NCBI GenBank assembly: GCA_045579195.1
Contig: JAZNLR010000078.1
Span: 1 to 8,931 of the forward strand
DNA length: 8,931 nt
Direction: 5' to 3'
Source of the DNA: JAZNLR01 sp045579195
GTDB taxonomy: Bacteria > Bacillota > Clostridia > Christensenellales > CAMQZB01
The notes beneath the pieces are model-generated. The model was not told the DNA's origin. It made no database searches and saw only the letters and a list, made by a program, of their open reading frames with translations. Of the stretch, positions 1-7,493 are shown in pieces. How positions within the stretch are numbered: the stretch's first letter is position 1; each line of letters begins with the position of its first letter. The translations under genes and the position numbers were made by a program.

Positions 1-1881
1 AGTACCCTTGATTTGCTTTTGATAAGCCGCCGGTTTGGCAGGCGTAATGTCAATGTGCTTTTCGGCACCGTTGGAATTGAGAAATTCGCGGCTGATATCC
101 ACAATCGTTTTGCCGTTCCACTGCATCACCAGACGCGGATCCGCTTGCACAACGGCAACGGGAACCGCTTGCAGGTTCTCGGTTTCGGCCAATTCGAGGA
201 AACGTGCAACGTCCTTTTCTTCCACTACGACCGCCATACGTTCCTGCGATTCGCTGATTGCAAGTTCAGTTCCGTTCAAGCCGTCATACTTCTTCGGAAC
301 GGCATTCAAATCAATATCCAATCCGTCCGCTAGTTCGCCGATTGCAACACAAACACCGCCTGCACCAAAGTCATTACAACGCTTGATCAGCGTCGTGACT
401 TTTTCCTTCTTAAACAATCTCTGGAGTTTGCGTTCGGTCAGCGGATTACCCTTCTGAACCTCCGCGCCGCACGTCTGAACGGATTCTGTCGTGTGCGCCT
501 TGGAAGATCCCGTTGCACCACCGCATCCGTCGCGTCCTGTTTCGCCACCGAGAAGAACGACAACGTCCCCTGCCTCCGGGCGATCGCGTCGTACGTTTTT
601 ACGCGGAGCTGCCGCAACGACAAAGCCCGTTTCCAGACGCTTTGCAACGTAATTCGGATGATAGAGTTCGTGAACGATTCCGGTTGCAAGACCGATCTGG
701 TTACCGTACGAGGAGAATCCTGCAGCAGCCGTCTTCGAAATGACGCGCTGAGGAAGCTTTCCTTCCAACGTTTCCGAATATGCAACCGTGGGGTCAGCAG
801 CGCCGGTAATTCGCATCGCCTGATAGACATACGATCTGCCCGAAAGCGGATCGCGAATCGCTCCACCAAGACAGGTTGCCGCACCGCCAAACGGTTCAAT
901 TTCAGTCGGATGGTTGTGAGTTTCGTTTTTGAACATCACCAGCCATTCCTGCAGTTCTCCATCAATTTCCGCATTTACGACGATGGAGCAGGCATTGATC
1001 TCCTCCGATTCGTCAAGTGCGGTCAAAACACCATCTTTTTTCAGTTTTTTTGCCGCAATCACAGCAATGTCCATCAAGCATTCGTACTTGTCGTCTCGAC
1101 CGCTGTAAAGCTCGGCAAACGTCTTCTGATAAAGACGGTAAGCTTCTTCAATTTTATCGTTTTCACTGTAAATTCGAACGTCTTTGAGTTCGGTCAAGAA
1201 TGTCGTATGGCGGCAGTGATCCGACCAATATGTATCGATCACCTTCAGCTCCGTGAGCGTGGGGCATCTCCCCTCGCTGATAAAATAATCACGGACAAAA
1301 CGGAGATCATCTGCGCTCATTGCAAAGCCCATCTTTGCGTGATATTCAGAAACCTCATCGTCGCTCAACGCATTGAAGAACGTCAGGATCTCAACTTCTC
1401 CTGCTTTGACCTGCTCCGTTTCGAGCGTCGTCGGCTTTACAAGGCTTGCCTCTCTCGATTCAACAGGATTGATCAAGTACTTCTTGATTGCCTCAAATTC
1501 AGCATCGTTGACTCCCGAAATCGCAAAGACTCGCGCGCACTTAACCTGCGGGCGGGATCCGTGCGTCAAAAACTGAACGCACTGCGCGGCAGAATCTGCA
1601 CGCTGATCGTATTGACCGGGCAAGTACTCAATGGCAAAGACTCGGTCCTCGCTTGCAAATGCGACCTCCTCATCAAAAACCGCATCCACGGGCGGCTCGG
1701 AAAAGACGGTCACTTTCGCCTTTTCAAATTCCTCGTCCGTAATGCCGGAAACGTCGTATCGCAAGATCTCGCGCAACGTGTTTGCCTGAATGCCAAGCAC
1801 GTGTTTGATGTCCTTCAGCGTCTTTTTCGCCTGAACGTCAAAGCCCTCTTTTTTCTCAACAAATATACGGTAAATTTTCAT
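1..1881 (-). CDS. purL: Phosphoribosylformylglycinamidine synthase PurL, long single-chain form (5' part; runs off left edge)
   Basis: PurL converts FGAR, ATP and glutamine to FGAM, ADP and glutamate in the cytoplasm, the fourth step of IMP synthesis. The first 627 codons are visible, starting at ATG 1881 with a GGAGAG site (1886-1891). The stop lies outside the window. The N-terminus (MKIYRIFVEKK) and the spacing of motifs match the long PurL of Clostridia, Streptococcus and Bacteroides, about 1,240 residues with a fused C-terminal glutaminase. Visible motifs are DTYWSDHCRHTTF (residues 216-228) in the linker region, FKNETHNHPTEIEPFGGAAT (317-336, with His322 and His324) of the first synthetase half, GGETGRDGCGGATGSSK (445-461), and NDFGAGGVCVAIGELADG (503-520). 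The glutaminase and second synthetase half would lie to the left of position 1. It is the last visible operon gene, 11 nt after purD. Identity is secure; intactness of the unseen half is unknown. Confidence 0.97.
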   Translation of the reverse strand, partial: MKIYRIFVEKKEGFDVQAKKTLKDIKHVLGIQANTLREILRYDVSGITDEEFEKAKVTVFSEPPVDAVFDEEVAFASEDRVFAIEYLPGQYDQRADSAAQCVQFLTHGSRPQVKCARVFAISGVNDAEFEAIKKYLINPVESREASLVKPTTLETEQVKAGEVEILTFFNALSDDEVSEYHAKMGFAMSADDLRFVRDYFISEGRCPTLTELKVIDTYWSDHCRHTTFLTELKDVRIYSENDKIEEAYRLYQKTFAELYSGRDDKYECLMDIAVIAAKKLKKDGVLTALDESEEINACSIVVNAEIDGELQEWLVMFKNETHNHPTEIEPFGGAATCLGGAIRDPLSGRSYVYQAMRITGAADPTVAYSETLEGKLPQRVISKTAAAGFSSYGNQIGLATGIVHELYHPNYVAKRLETGFVVAAAPRKNVRRDRPEAGDVVVLLGGETGRDGCGGATGSSKAHTTESVQTCGAEVQKGNPLTERKLQRLFKKEKVTTLIKRCNDFGAGGVCVAIGELADGLDIDLNAVPKKYDGLNGTELAISESQERMAVVVEEKDVARFLELAETENLQAVPVAVVQADPRLVMQWNGKTIVDISREFLNSNGAEKHIDITPAKPAAYQKQIKGT

Positions 1882-1892
1882 CGGTCTCTCCG

Positions 1893-3155
1893 TCAAACTT
1901 TTTTAATTCCAATATCCTTTCTGTAAGCCATATCCGTAAAGTGAATCTTCTCCACGTTTGCATAGGCTTTCTTTCTTGCATCCTCTATTGTTTTGCCAAG
2001 CGCAGTCACACCGAGAACTCTACCACCGTTCGTATAGAACACTCCATCCGAAACTTTCGTTCCTGCGTGGAAGACGATTGCATCTTCGTCAACAGCACCA
2101 AATTCGATGGGGTATCCTTTCTTATACGATTCAGGATATCCGCCGCTCGTCAGGCAAACGCAAACGCAAGCTTCTTCACTCCACTCAAGCTGAATCTTAT
2201 CCAACGTTCCGTCTGTGACAGCATTGAACACCTCAAAGAGGTCATTTTTCAATCTCGGAAGAATCACCTGCGTTTCGGGATCCCCAAAGCGCGCGTTATA
2301 TTCCAAGACTTTGATTCCGTCAGCACACATCATCAACCCGAAGTACAAAACGCCTTTGAAGAGTCTTCCTTCCTTCTCCATCGCACGGATGGTCGGGATA
2401 AAGATGGTTTCATAGGCCTCTTTTGCCATTTCGTCGGTATATGCCGCGCTGGGTGAAAACGTTCCCATTCCACCGGTGTTTAAGCCTTCATCATTGTCTT
2501 TTGCACGCTTATGGTCTTGACTTGACGCCATGGGAAGCAAGGTTTTTCCGTCTGTAAACGCGAGCACGGAAACTTCCTTCCCAACGAGGAACTCTTCCAC
2601 AACGATCTGATTCCCCGCGTTTCCAAACGCCTTGTCAAGCATAATATCGTCAATTGCCTTTTCCGCCGCCTCACGCGTTTGGCAAATGATGACACCCTTT
2701 CCGAGCGCAAGGCCGTCCGCTTTTACAACAACGGGAATTTTGCATGTCTTGACATACGCTTTTGCCGCAGCAATGTCGTCAAAGACTTCATATTCCGCTG
2801 TGGGAATCTTGTATTTTTTCATCAAGTTCTTTGAAAAGACCTTGCTCGCCTCAATGATCGCAGCTTCCTTTCTCGGCCCGAATGCACGCATTCCCATCTC
2901 CTCAAGACGGTTCACAAGACCAAGCGCAAGCGGATCGTCCGGCGCGACCACGGTATATGCAATATCCGAATGGAGGTTAACGAATTGGCATACCCCCTCC
3001 ACATCGGTTGCGGCAATCTCGGGATGACATTCTGCAAGCGTTGCAATTCCTCCATTCCCGGGAATACAGTAAATCTTATCAACATTTGGACTTTGGGATA
3101 GCTTCCACACAATTGCGTGTTCTCTGCCACCTCCGCCGATCACAAGAACGTTCAT
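1893..3155 (-). CDS. purD: Phosphoribosylamine-glycine ligase (GAR synthetase) PurD
   Basis: PurD joins phosphoribosylamine and glycine using ATP to give GAR, the second step of purine synthesis, in the cytoplasm. The 420-residue protein has the usual family length. Its N-terminal Rossmann-like loop is VLVIGGGGREHA (residues 3-14). Then come APDDPLALGLV (71-81), the ATP-grasp signature KADGLALGKGV (145-155), GLNTGGMG (224-231), the metal- and ATP-binding segment YNARFGDPETQ (286-296), and the C-terminal TNGGRVLGV (375-383). The open frame continues upstream to about 3233. ATG 3155 is chosen because the family begins at MNVLVIGGGG and a GAGGAAG site lies at 3163-3169. The longer version would overlap the end of purH. 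It lies 20 nt after purH and 11 nt before purL, so cotranscription is expected. No missing residues were seen. Confidence 0.98.
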   Translation of the reverse strand: MNVLVIGGGGREHAIVWKLSQSPNVDKIYCIPGNGGIATLAECHPEIAATDVEGVCQFVNLHSDIAYTVVAPDDPLALGLVNRLEEMGMRAFGPRKEAAIIEASKVFSKNLMKKYKIPTAEYEVFDDIAAAKAYVKTCKIPVVVKADGLALGKGVIICQTREAAEKAIDDIMLDKAFGNAGNQIVVEEFLVGKEVSVLAFTDGKTLLPMASSQDHKRAKDNDEGLNTGGMGTFSPSAAYTDEMAKEAYETIFIPTIRAMEKEGRLFKGVLYFGLMMCADGIKVLEYNARFGDPETQVILPRLKNDLFEVFNAVTDGTLDKIQLEWSEEACVCVCLTSGGYPESYKKGYPIEFGAVDEDAIVFHAGTKVSDGVFYTNGGRVLGVTALGKTIEDARKKAYANVEKIHFTDMAYRKDIGIKKV

Positions 3156-3175
3156 CTTTGCACTTCCTCGCAAAA

Positions 3176-4717
3176 TTAGTGTTTGAAGTGACGCATTCCA
3201 CAGAAGACCATTGCGATTCCCGCACGGTTGCATGCGTCAATGCTGTCCTGATCGCGAATACTTCCGCCCGGCTGAATGATTGCAGTGATTCCTGCAGCAG
3301 CAGCAGCCTCAACACAGTCAGAGAACGGGAAGAATGCGTCAGATGCCAAAACAGAACCTTTCGCACGCTCACCTGCATGCTCAATTGCCTGATTTGCAGC
3401 CCAAATACGATTGGTCTGACCTGCGCCAATTCCAACGGAAACATTGTCTTTTCCCAAAACAATCGCGTTGGACTTCGTGTGCTTCACGACCTTCCAAGCA
3501 AACTTGAGATCTTCGATTTCCTTCTCAGTCGGAGCGCGATCGGTCACAACCTTCCAATCAGCTTCGTTATAGGTCTTTGTGTCAATTTCCTGAACCAAAA
3601 GTCCGCCAACGACCTTCTTCATATCAAACGTCTTCGGCTTAAGAGGAGCGTTGATGGTGGGAAGACGGAGCAAGCGGATGTTCTTCTTTGCCTTCAAAAT
3701 CGTGAGAGCTTCTTCGGTGAAGTCCTTCGCGATAACGATCTCGATGAAGATCTTATTGATTTCAGTTGCAGTTGCCGCATCGATAATGCCGTTTGCAGCA
3801 ACGATTCCGCCAAAGATGGAAACAGGATCTGCCTCATATGCCTTGCAGTATGCATCGTAAATGTTTTCAGCGACGCCAACGCCACAGGGGTTTGCGTGCT
3901 TCACAGCAACGACGCAGGGCTCGTTATATTCACGAAGGAGATCAAGTGCGCCGTTCGTGTCGTTAATGTTGTTATAGCTCAGTTCCTTTCCGTGAAGCTG
4001 TTCGGCGTTGATCAAAGATCCGTCATAGCCGAAGCAGTCACGATAGAAGACCGCATTCTGGTGCGGGTTTTCACCGTAACGCATATCCTGCGCCTTCTCG
4101 TAAGCAAATGTGATCTTCTCAGGGAACTCGATGTCAAGGCGATCGCGGAGATAGTTTGCAATCAACGTATCGTAAACAGCGGTGTGCTGGAACACCTTGT
4201 ACATCAAGCGGAACTTCGTGTCGAGGGAAACTTCACCGTTTGCCTTCAACTCCTCCAAAACGGTTGCATAGTCGGAAGGATCGATGACAACTGCAACGTC
4301 CTGATAGTTCTTTGCTGCGCTTCTGAGCATCGTCGGTCCACCGATATCAATGTTCTCGATTGCGTCTTGCAACTCAACGTTCGGCTTAGAGATGGTCTCC
4401 TTGAACGGATAGAGATTGACAACGACAACGTCAATGGTGTTGATGTTCAATTTCTCAAGCTGCTCCATATGCTCAGGGTTGCTTCTCATTGCCAAGAGAC
4501 CTGCGTGAACGTTCGGATGCAACGTCTTAACACGTCCGTCCAAACACTCCGGGAATCCGGTCACATCACTGATCGAAATAACGGGAACGCCATTCGTTGC
4601 CAATGCCTTCAACGTTCCGCCCGTGGAGACGATCTCAAATCCGAGATCCACCAACTCGCGGCAAAACTCAACGACACCGGTCTTGTCCGAAACACTTACC
4701 AAAGCTCTCTTTTTCAT
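3176..4717 (-). CDS. purH: Bifunctional AICAR transformylase/IMP cyclohydrolase PurH
   Basis: PurH performs the last two steps to IMP: formylation of AICAR with 10-formyl-THF, then ring closure. The protein has 513 residues, the normal bacterial length. The N-terminal cyclohydrolase domain (about 1-200) has ALVSVSDKTG (5-14), STGGT (31-35), DGRVKTLHP (60-68), NLYPF (101-105) and ENIDIGGPTMLRSAAKN (121-137). The transformylase domain (about 200-513) has MRYGENPHQ (212-220), the catalytic Lys-His pair in VKHANPCG (272-279, Lys273-His274), and SDAFFPFSD (459-467). It ends in the conserved GMRHFKH. Start ATG 4717 overlaps the purN stop as ATGA, with GGAGG at 4728-4732, which suggests translational coupling. 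The gene contains no TTA, CTA or TCA codon, so the opposite strand stays open across its whole length. Identity is certain. Confidence 0.98.
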   Translation of the reverse strand: MKKRALVSVSDKTGVVEFCRELVDLGFEIVSTGGTLKALATNGVPVISISDVTGFPECLDGRVKTLHPNVHAGLLAMRSNPEHMEQLEKLNINTIDVVVVNLYPFKETISKPNVELQDAIENIDIGGPTMLRSAAKNYQDVAVVIDPSDYATVLEELKANGEVSLDTKFRLMYKVFQHTAVYDTLIANYLRDRLDIEFPEKITFAYEKAQDMRYGENPHQNAVFYRDCFGYDGSLINAEQLHGKELSYNNINDTNGALDLLREYNEPCVVAVKHANPCGVGVAENIYDAYCKAYEADPVSIFGGIVAANGIIDAATATEINKIFIEIVIAKDFTEEALTILKAKKNIRLLRLPTINAPLKPKTFDMKKVVGGLLVQEIDTKTYNEADWKVVTDRAPTEKEIEDLKFAWKVVKHTKSNAIVLGKDNVSVGIGAGQTNRIWAANQAIEHAGERAKGSVLASDAFFPFSDCVEAAAAAGITAIIQPGGSIRDQDSIDACNRAGIAMVFCGMRHFKH

Positions 4718-5346
4718 CTGTCAATATCCTCCGTGATTAAAACTTTTCTTCCTTCGACTTTTAATTGATCTGCACAGAACAGCGCAACTGCTCTCGGCAG
4801 AATTTGATGCTCAACTTCCAAAATACGCGCCTGCAACGTTTCAGGCGTGTCGTTTTCCTTGACAGGAACTGCTTCCTGCAGGATAATCGCCCCGGTGTCA
4901 GCTCCTTCGTCCACAAAGTGCACGGTTGCTCCCGAGACTTTTGCGCCGTACTCCAACACGGCAGAATGCACTTTCAATCCGTAAAATCCGTTTCCGCAAA
5001 AAGACGGAATTAAGGACGGATGGATGTTAATGATACGATTTCTGTACTCCGCGATCAAATTCGGCGACAAAATGGAGAGATAGCCCGCAAGGACAATCAG
5101 GTCGATCTCATACGCTTTTAAGCACTCTGAAATCGCACCGAACAGTGCCTCCGGGCTCTCATAATCTTTCTTTTTGAACACGAAAGAAGGGATTCCTTCG
5201 TTTGCCGCGCGGGTCAAACCGAACACCCCGTCTTTCGAGCTGATGACAACGCATACGCGACCGTCAATCTTTCCCGCTTTGCAAGCGTCGATGACCGACT
5301 GCATATCCGTTCCGGAACCGGAAATTAAAACCGCAATGTTCTTCAC
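4714..5346 (-). CDS. purN: GAR transformylase, formyltetrahydrofolate-dependent, PurN
   Basis: PurN transfers the formyl group of 10-formyl-THF to GAR, giving FGAR. The protein has 210 residues, typical for the family. Visible features are the phosphate-binding GSGT loop (residues 10-13), the catalytic pair in INIHPSLIPSF (Asn107 and His109, matching E. coli Asn106/His108), and VHFVDEGADTG (142-152), whose Asp150 corresponds by spacing to E. coli Asp144. The start is GTG, not ATG, at 5346. It is supported by GAGGGAG at 5354-5360 with a 7-nt spacer and by family alignment at KNIAVLISGSGT. The GTG overlaps the purM stop (GTGA), and the purN stop overlaps the purH start (ATGA). PurM, PurN and PurH production is therefore probably coupled. 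All three catalytic residues are present. Confidence 0.97.
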   Translation of the reverse strand: MKNIAVLISGSGTDMQSVIDACKAGKIDGRVCVVISSKDGVFGLTRAANEGIPSFVFKKKDYESPEALFGAISECLKAYEIDLIVLAGYLSILSPNLIAEYRNRIINIHPSLIPSFCGNGFYGLKVHSAVLEYGAKVSGATVHFVDEGADTGAIILQEAVPVKENDTPETLQARILEVEHQILPRAVALFCADQLKVEGRKVLITEDIDR

Positions 5347-6362
5347 AGCGTCACTCCCTCACCTTCAATGACTTCACCGAGAACGCAGGCATTCTCTCCG
5401 AGCTCTGCAAGAACGTCGATTGCCTTCTGTGCATCACACGCACGAACGCAGGCAACCATTCCGATTCCCATATTAAACGTGTTGTAAATCTGCTGATCGG
5501 AAATGCCTGCAATTCGCTGCATCACTTTGAAGATCTTCGGCACTTCATAAGAATTGCGATCAATCTTCACACCAAGGCCCTTCGGCAACATGCGCGGAAT
5601 ATTCTCAATAAATCCACCGCCTGTGATGTGGGAAAGACCCAACACCTTGACCTTTTCAATCAGCGAAAGGACGGTTTTGACATAGATCTTTGTCGGCGTC
5701 AAAACAACGTCTGCAAACGAACAGCCAAGCTCTTCGTTATACTCTTCAAGTTTTGCACGGTCCTCACCCAACAATTTGCGGACGAGGGAGTATCCGTTTG
5801 AATGAATTCCGGAAGAAGGAATTCCGATCAAAACGTCTCCCGCTTTGATTTCCTTTCCCGTGATGATCTTATCGCGATCAACAATTCCAACCGAGAACCC
5901 TGCCATGTCGTACTCCCCGACAGGATAGAACCCGGGCATCTCTGCAGTCTCTCCTCCAATCAGAGCGCAGCCTGCCTGACGGCAACCTTCCGCAACGCCC
6001 GAAACGAGCTGCTCAGCAAGCTCGGGGAAGAGCTTTCCAACAGCAAGATAGTCCAAAAACAGAAGCGGACGAGCTCCCTGGCAAACAACGTCGTTCACGC
6101 ACATTGCAACGCAGTCAATTCCGACGGTATTGTGCTTGTCCAACAAAAATGCGTACTTCAGCTTGGTTCCGACGCCATCCGTTCCAGCAACCAAAACGGG
6201 CTTGGAAAGCGCTTCACCTTCAATGGAATAGAAACCGCCGAAAGAACCCAAATCACCGAGAACATTCTCATTGTATGTGCTCTTAACGTGCTTCTTCATC
6301 AAGTCGACTGCGCGGTATCCCGCTTCAACGTCAACGCCTGAATCCTTGTAAGAAATAGCCAT
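5343..6362 (-). CDS. purM: Phosphoribosylformylglycinamidine cyclo-ligase (AIR synthetase) PurM
   Basis: PurM closes the imidazole ring, converting FGAM and ATP to AIR, ADP and phosphate. It belongs to the same ATP-binding superfamily as the synthetase halves of PurL. The protein has 339 residues, the normal length. Motifs in order are YKDSGVDVEAG (5-15), GTDGVGTK (60-67), the metal/substrate segment CVNDVVCQGA (88-97), GGETAEMPG (136-144), PSSGIHSNGYSLVR (182-195), HITGGGFIENIPR (245-257) and FNMGIGM (296-302). Start ATG 6362 is preceded by AGAGG about 9 nt upstream. A 57-nt gap separates it from purE, the widest gap within the operon. The gap contains no gene and no convincing promoter or terminator. 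In Bacillus subtilis purF directly precedes purM; here purE does. Confidence 0.98.
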   Translation of the reverse strand: MAISYKDSGVDVEAGYRAVDLMKKHVKSTYNENVLGDLGSFGGFYSIEGEALSKPVLVAGTDGVGTKLKYAFLLDKHNTVGIDCVAMCVNDVVCQGARPLLFLDYLAVGKLFPELAEQLVSGVAEGCRQAGCALIGGETAEMPGFYPVGEYDMAGFSVGIVDRDKIITGKEIKAGDVLIGIPSSGIHSNGYSLVRKLLGEDRAKLEEYNEELGCSFADVVLTPTKIYVKTVLSLIEKVKVLGLSHITGGGFIENIPRMLPKGLGVKIDRNSYEVPKIFKVMQRIAGISDQQIYNTFNMGIGMVACVRACDAQKAIDVLAELGENACVLGEVIEGEGVTL

Positions 6363-6419
6363 TCCTTTTTACCTCTTTTGCGTATTTTTTATATTCGTTC
6401 AAAATTGAAACCTTAAAAT

Positions 6420-6914
6420 TTAACCGCGGAGCTTTTCTTGAAGCTCAGCATCCGCACGGACGATTTTTTCTTCCATCTCCGCCTTGAAGCTTTCCAACTG
6501 CTTTGCAATGTCGGGGTACTTTAACCCAAGAATCTGCAACGCGAGCAAACCTGCGTTCTCACCACCGTTGATTGCGACCGTCGCAACGGGAATTCCAGAA
6601 GGCATCTGGACAATGGAAAGAAGACTGTCAAGGCCGTCCATCGTGGAACTCTTCACGGGAAGTCCAATCACAGGAAGTGTCGTGTATGCGGCGAGAACAC
6701 CACCAAGATGCGCTGCCTTTCCTGCTGCTGCAATGATCACTTCAATTCCGTTCTCCTTTGCACGCTTTGCAAAGTCATGTGCTTGATCCGGTGTTCTGTG
6801 TGCAGAGATCACACGAACCACAGGTTCAATACCGAAGCGCTTTAAAACGCGGATTGCAGGCTCACAAACGTCGAAATCGGAAATACTTCCCATAACAATT
6901 GCAACTTTTCCCAT
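6420..6914 (-). CDS. purE: 5-(carboxyamino)imidazole ribonucleotide mutase / AIR carboxylase family PurE
   Basis: PurE makes CAIR, either from N5-CAIR (class I, after PurK) or directly from AIR and CO2 (class II). The 164-residue protein shows VMGSISD (7-13), SAHRTP (37-42, His39), a GKAAHLGG segment (65-72, His69), and DSLLSIVQMPSGIPVATVAI (96-115). The AAHL motif and the SLLSIVQMP stretch favour class I. The loop nevertheless reads GKAAHLGG instead of the usual class I GGAAHLPG, and no purK is present nearby. ATG 6914 is chosen because the family starts at KVAIVMGS and AGGAG lies at 6926-6930, an unusually long 11-nt spacer. An upstream TTG at 6977 cannot be the start, since it is the promoter -35 box. 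It is the first gene of the operon. Family assignment is secure; the exact reaction class is inferred. Confidence 0.96.
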   Translation of the reverse strand: MGKVAIVMGSISDFDVCEPAIRVLKRFGIEPVVRVISAHRTPDQAHDFAKRAKENGIEVIIAAAGKAAHLGGVLAAYTTLPVIGLPVKSSTMDGLDSLLSIVQMPSGIPVATVAINGGENAGLLALQILGLKYPDIAKQLESFKAEMEEKIVRADAELQEKLRG

Positions 6915-6948
6915 AGGCCAAAAATCTCCTACTTTAATAGATACTATA

Positions 6949-6977
6949 ATTGTACAAAAGTTAAGCTTACAAGTCAA
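6949..6977 (-). promoter_or_regulatory. Sigma-A-type promoter of the purEMNHDL operon
   Basis: On the minus strand a TTGACT -35 box (6972-6977) and a TACAAT -10 box (6949-6954) are separated by exactly 17 nt, close to the consensus. Transcription would start near 6942, leaving a leader of roughly 27 nt before the purE ATG at 6914. That is too short for a purine riboswitch or an attenuator. Two 8-bp perfect palindromes lie inside the promoter: TTGTACAA (6950-6957, over the -10) and TAAGCTTA (6962-6969, in the spacer). Either could be an operator half, but this is speculation. No Bacillus-type PurR box pair is visible. Confidence 0.75.
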
Positions 6978-6994
6978 ATCAATAGGGACGCTTT

Positions 6995-7023
6995 TTGGCG
7001 AAATTTTCTGCTTTGGATATCTT
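6995..7023 (+). promoter_or_regulatory. Possible weak sigma-A promoter for the DUF1294 gene
   Basis: TTGGCG (6995-7000) and TATCTT (7018-7023) are spaced by 17 nt, about 50 nt before the ATG at 7072. Each box matches the consensus at only four positions, so this is a candidate. It is the best-spaced pair I could find in the divergent purE/DUF1294 intergenic region. Confidence 0.28.
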
Positions 7024-7071
7024 TTTCAGAATCGCACAAACTAAATTGACGAAAAATGATGAGGTGTAAAA

Positions 7072-7458
7072 ATGTTTATTGCAATTTTGGCGGTGGTCTA
7101 CTTATGCTCAGTGAACTTGTTTGGTTTTCTCTTGCTGCGTATGCAGCGAAATGACAAGCAAAAAGAATCCAAATATGAAAGCGTTGTTTCTTCCTCTGAA
7201 AATGACTCAGATATTTCTTCAAAAAACCACGAACAGGCACTTCCAGAAGCGTCCAACAAACGCGGTGGTGAGAATAAGATCTCAAACGCAAAGCTGTTCT
7301 TTGTCTCCGCAATCGGCGGTGCACTTGGCGTTTATATTTCGATGCTGATTGCAAAATACAAGCTTCGAAGTCTTCCCTTTATGGTCGGGATTCCCATTCT
7401 TCTTGCAGCCAATGGGTATTTCTTCTTCCTTGTCTTTTCACAGTGGCTCTATTTCTAA
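7072..7458 (+). CDS. DUF1294-family small membrane protein
   Basis: The 128-residue protein has three predicted membrane helices, at about 2-22, 74-93 and 102-123. Sequence similarity recalled from the DUF1294 family supports the call: an N-terminal helix with VNLFGFLLL followed by a basic stretch, then a GGALGVYISM segment (82-91), a short basic loop KYKLRSL (95-101), and a final helix beginning VGIPILL. The biochemical role of this family is not known and I do not propose one. The loop between helices 1 and 2 (about 24-73) is long, polar and rich in Ser, Glu, Asp and Lys, with no Cys or Trp. It appears longer than in typical family members. ATG 7072 follows an AGGTG site with about 5 nt spacing. 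The gene is divergent from purE and convergent with ylmC, so it is probably transcribed alone and ends at the terminator at 7461-7493. Confidence 0.8.
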   Translation: MFIAILAVVYLCSVNLFGFLLLRMQRNDKQKESKYESVVSSSENDSDISSKNHEQALPEASNKRGGENKISNAKLFFVSAIGGALGVYISMLIAKYKLRSLPFMVGIPILLAANGYFFFLVFSQWLYF

Positions 7459-7460
7459 GC

Positions 7461-7493
7461 AAAAGTGGCGGACCGTTCTGATCCGCCACTTTT
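7461..7493. terminator. Bidirectional rho-independent terminator between DUF1294 gene and ylmC
   Basis: A perfect 12-bp inverted repeat (AAAAGTGGCGGA at 7461-7472 and its complement at 7482-7493) encloses a 9-nt loop. The plus-strand side is followed by a T-rich tract (TTTTATTCTTCTGTTTCTC) and the minus-strand side ends in TTTTGCTT, so it can stop transcription from both convergent genes. It begins 2 nt after the DUF1294 gene stop, and its right arm contains part of the ylmC stop codon (7492-7494). Confidence 0.93.

Noticed and set aside
493..1926. A 477-codon open frame on the plus strand opposite purL
   Set aside because: Same cause: it mirrors purL codon by codon. It has no recognisable domain, and the minus-strand PurL motifs are unambiguous.
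3008..4768. A 586-codon open frame on the plus strand opposite purH
   Set aside because: It is in exact codon register with purH and stays open only because purH lacks TTA, CTA and TCA codons. Its translation resembles no family I know, and purH on the other strand is fully conserved.
6915..6977. Longer purE starting from TTG at 6977
   Set aside because: That TTG is the first half of the -35 box, the added 21 residues have no counterpart in PurE proteins, and transcription would begin downstream of it.
6995..7010. GGCGAAATTTT as a possible Bacillus-type PurR box upstream of purE
   Set aside because: Only one imperfect copy is present and there is no inverted second copy at the required distance, so it does not meet the pattern of a PurR control site.
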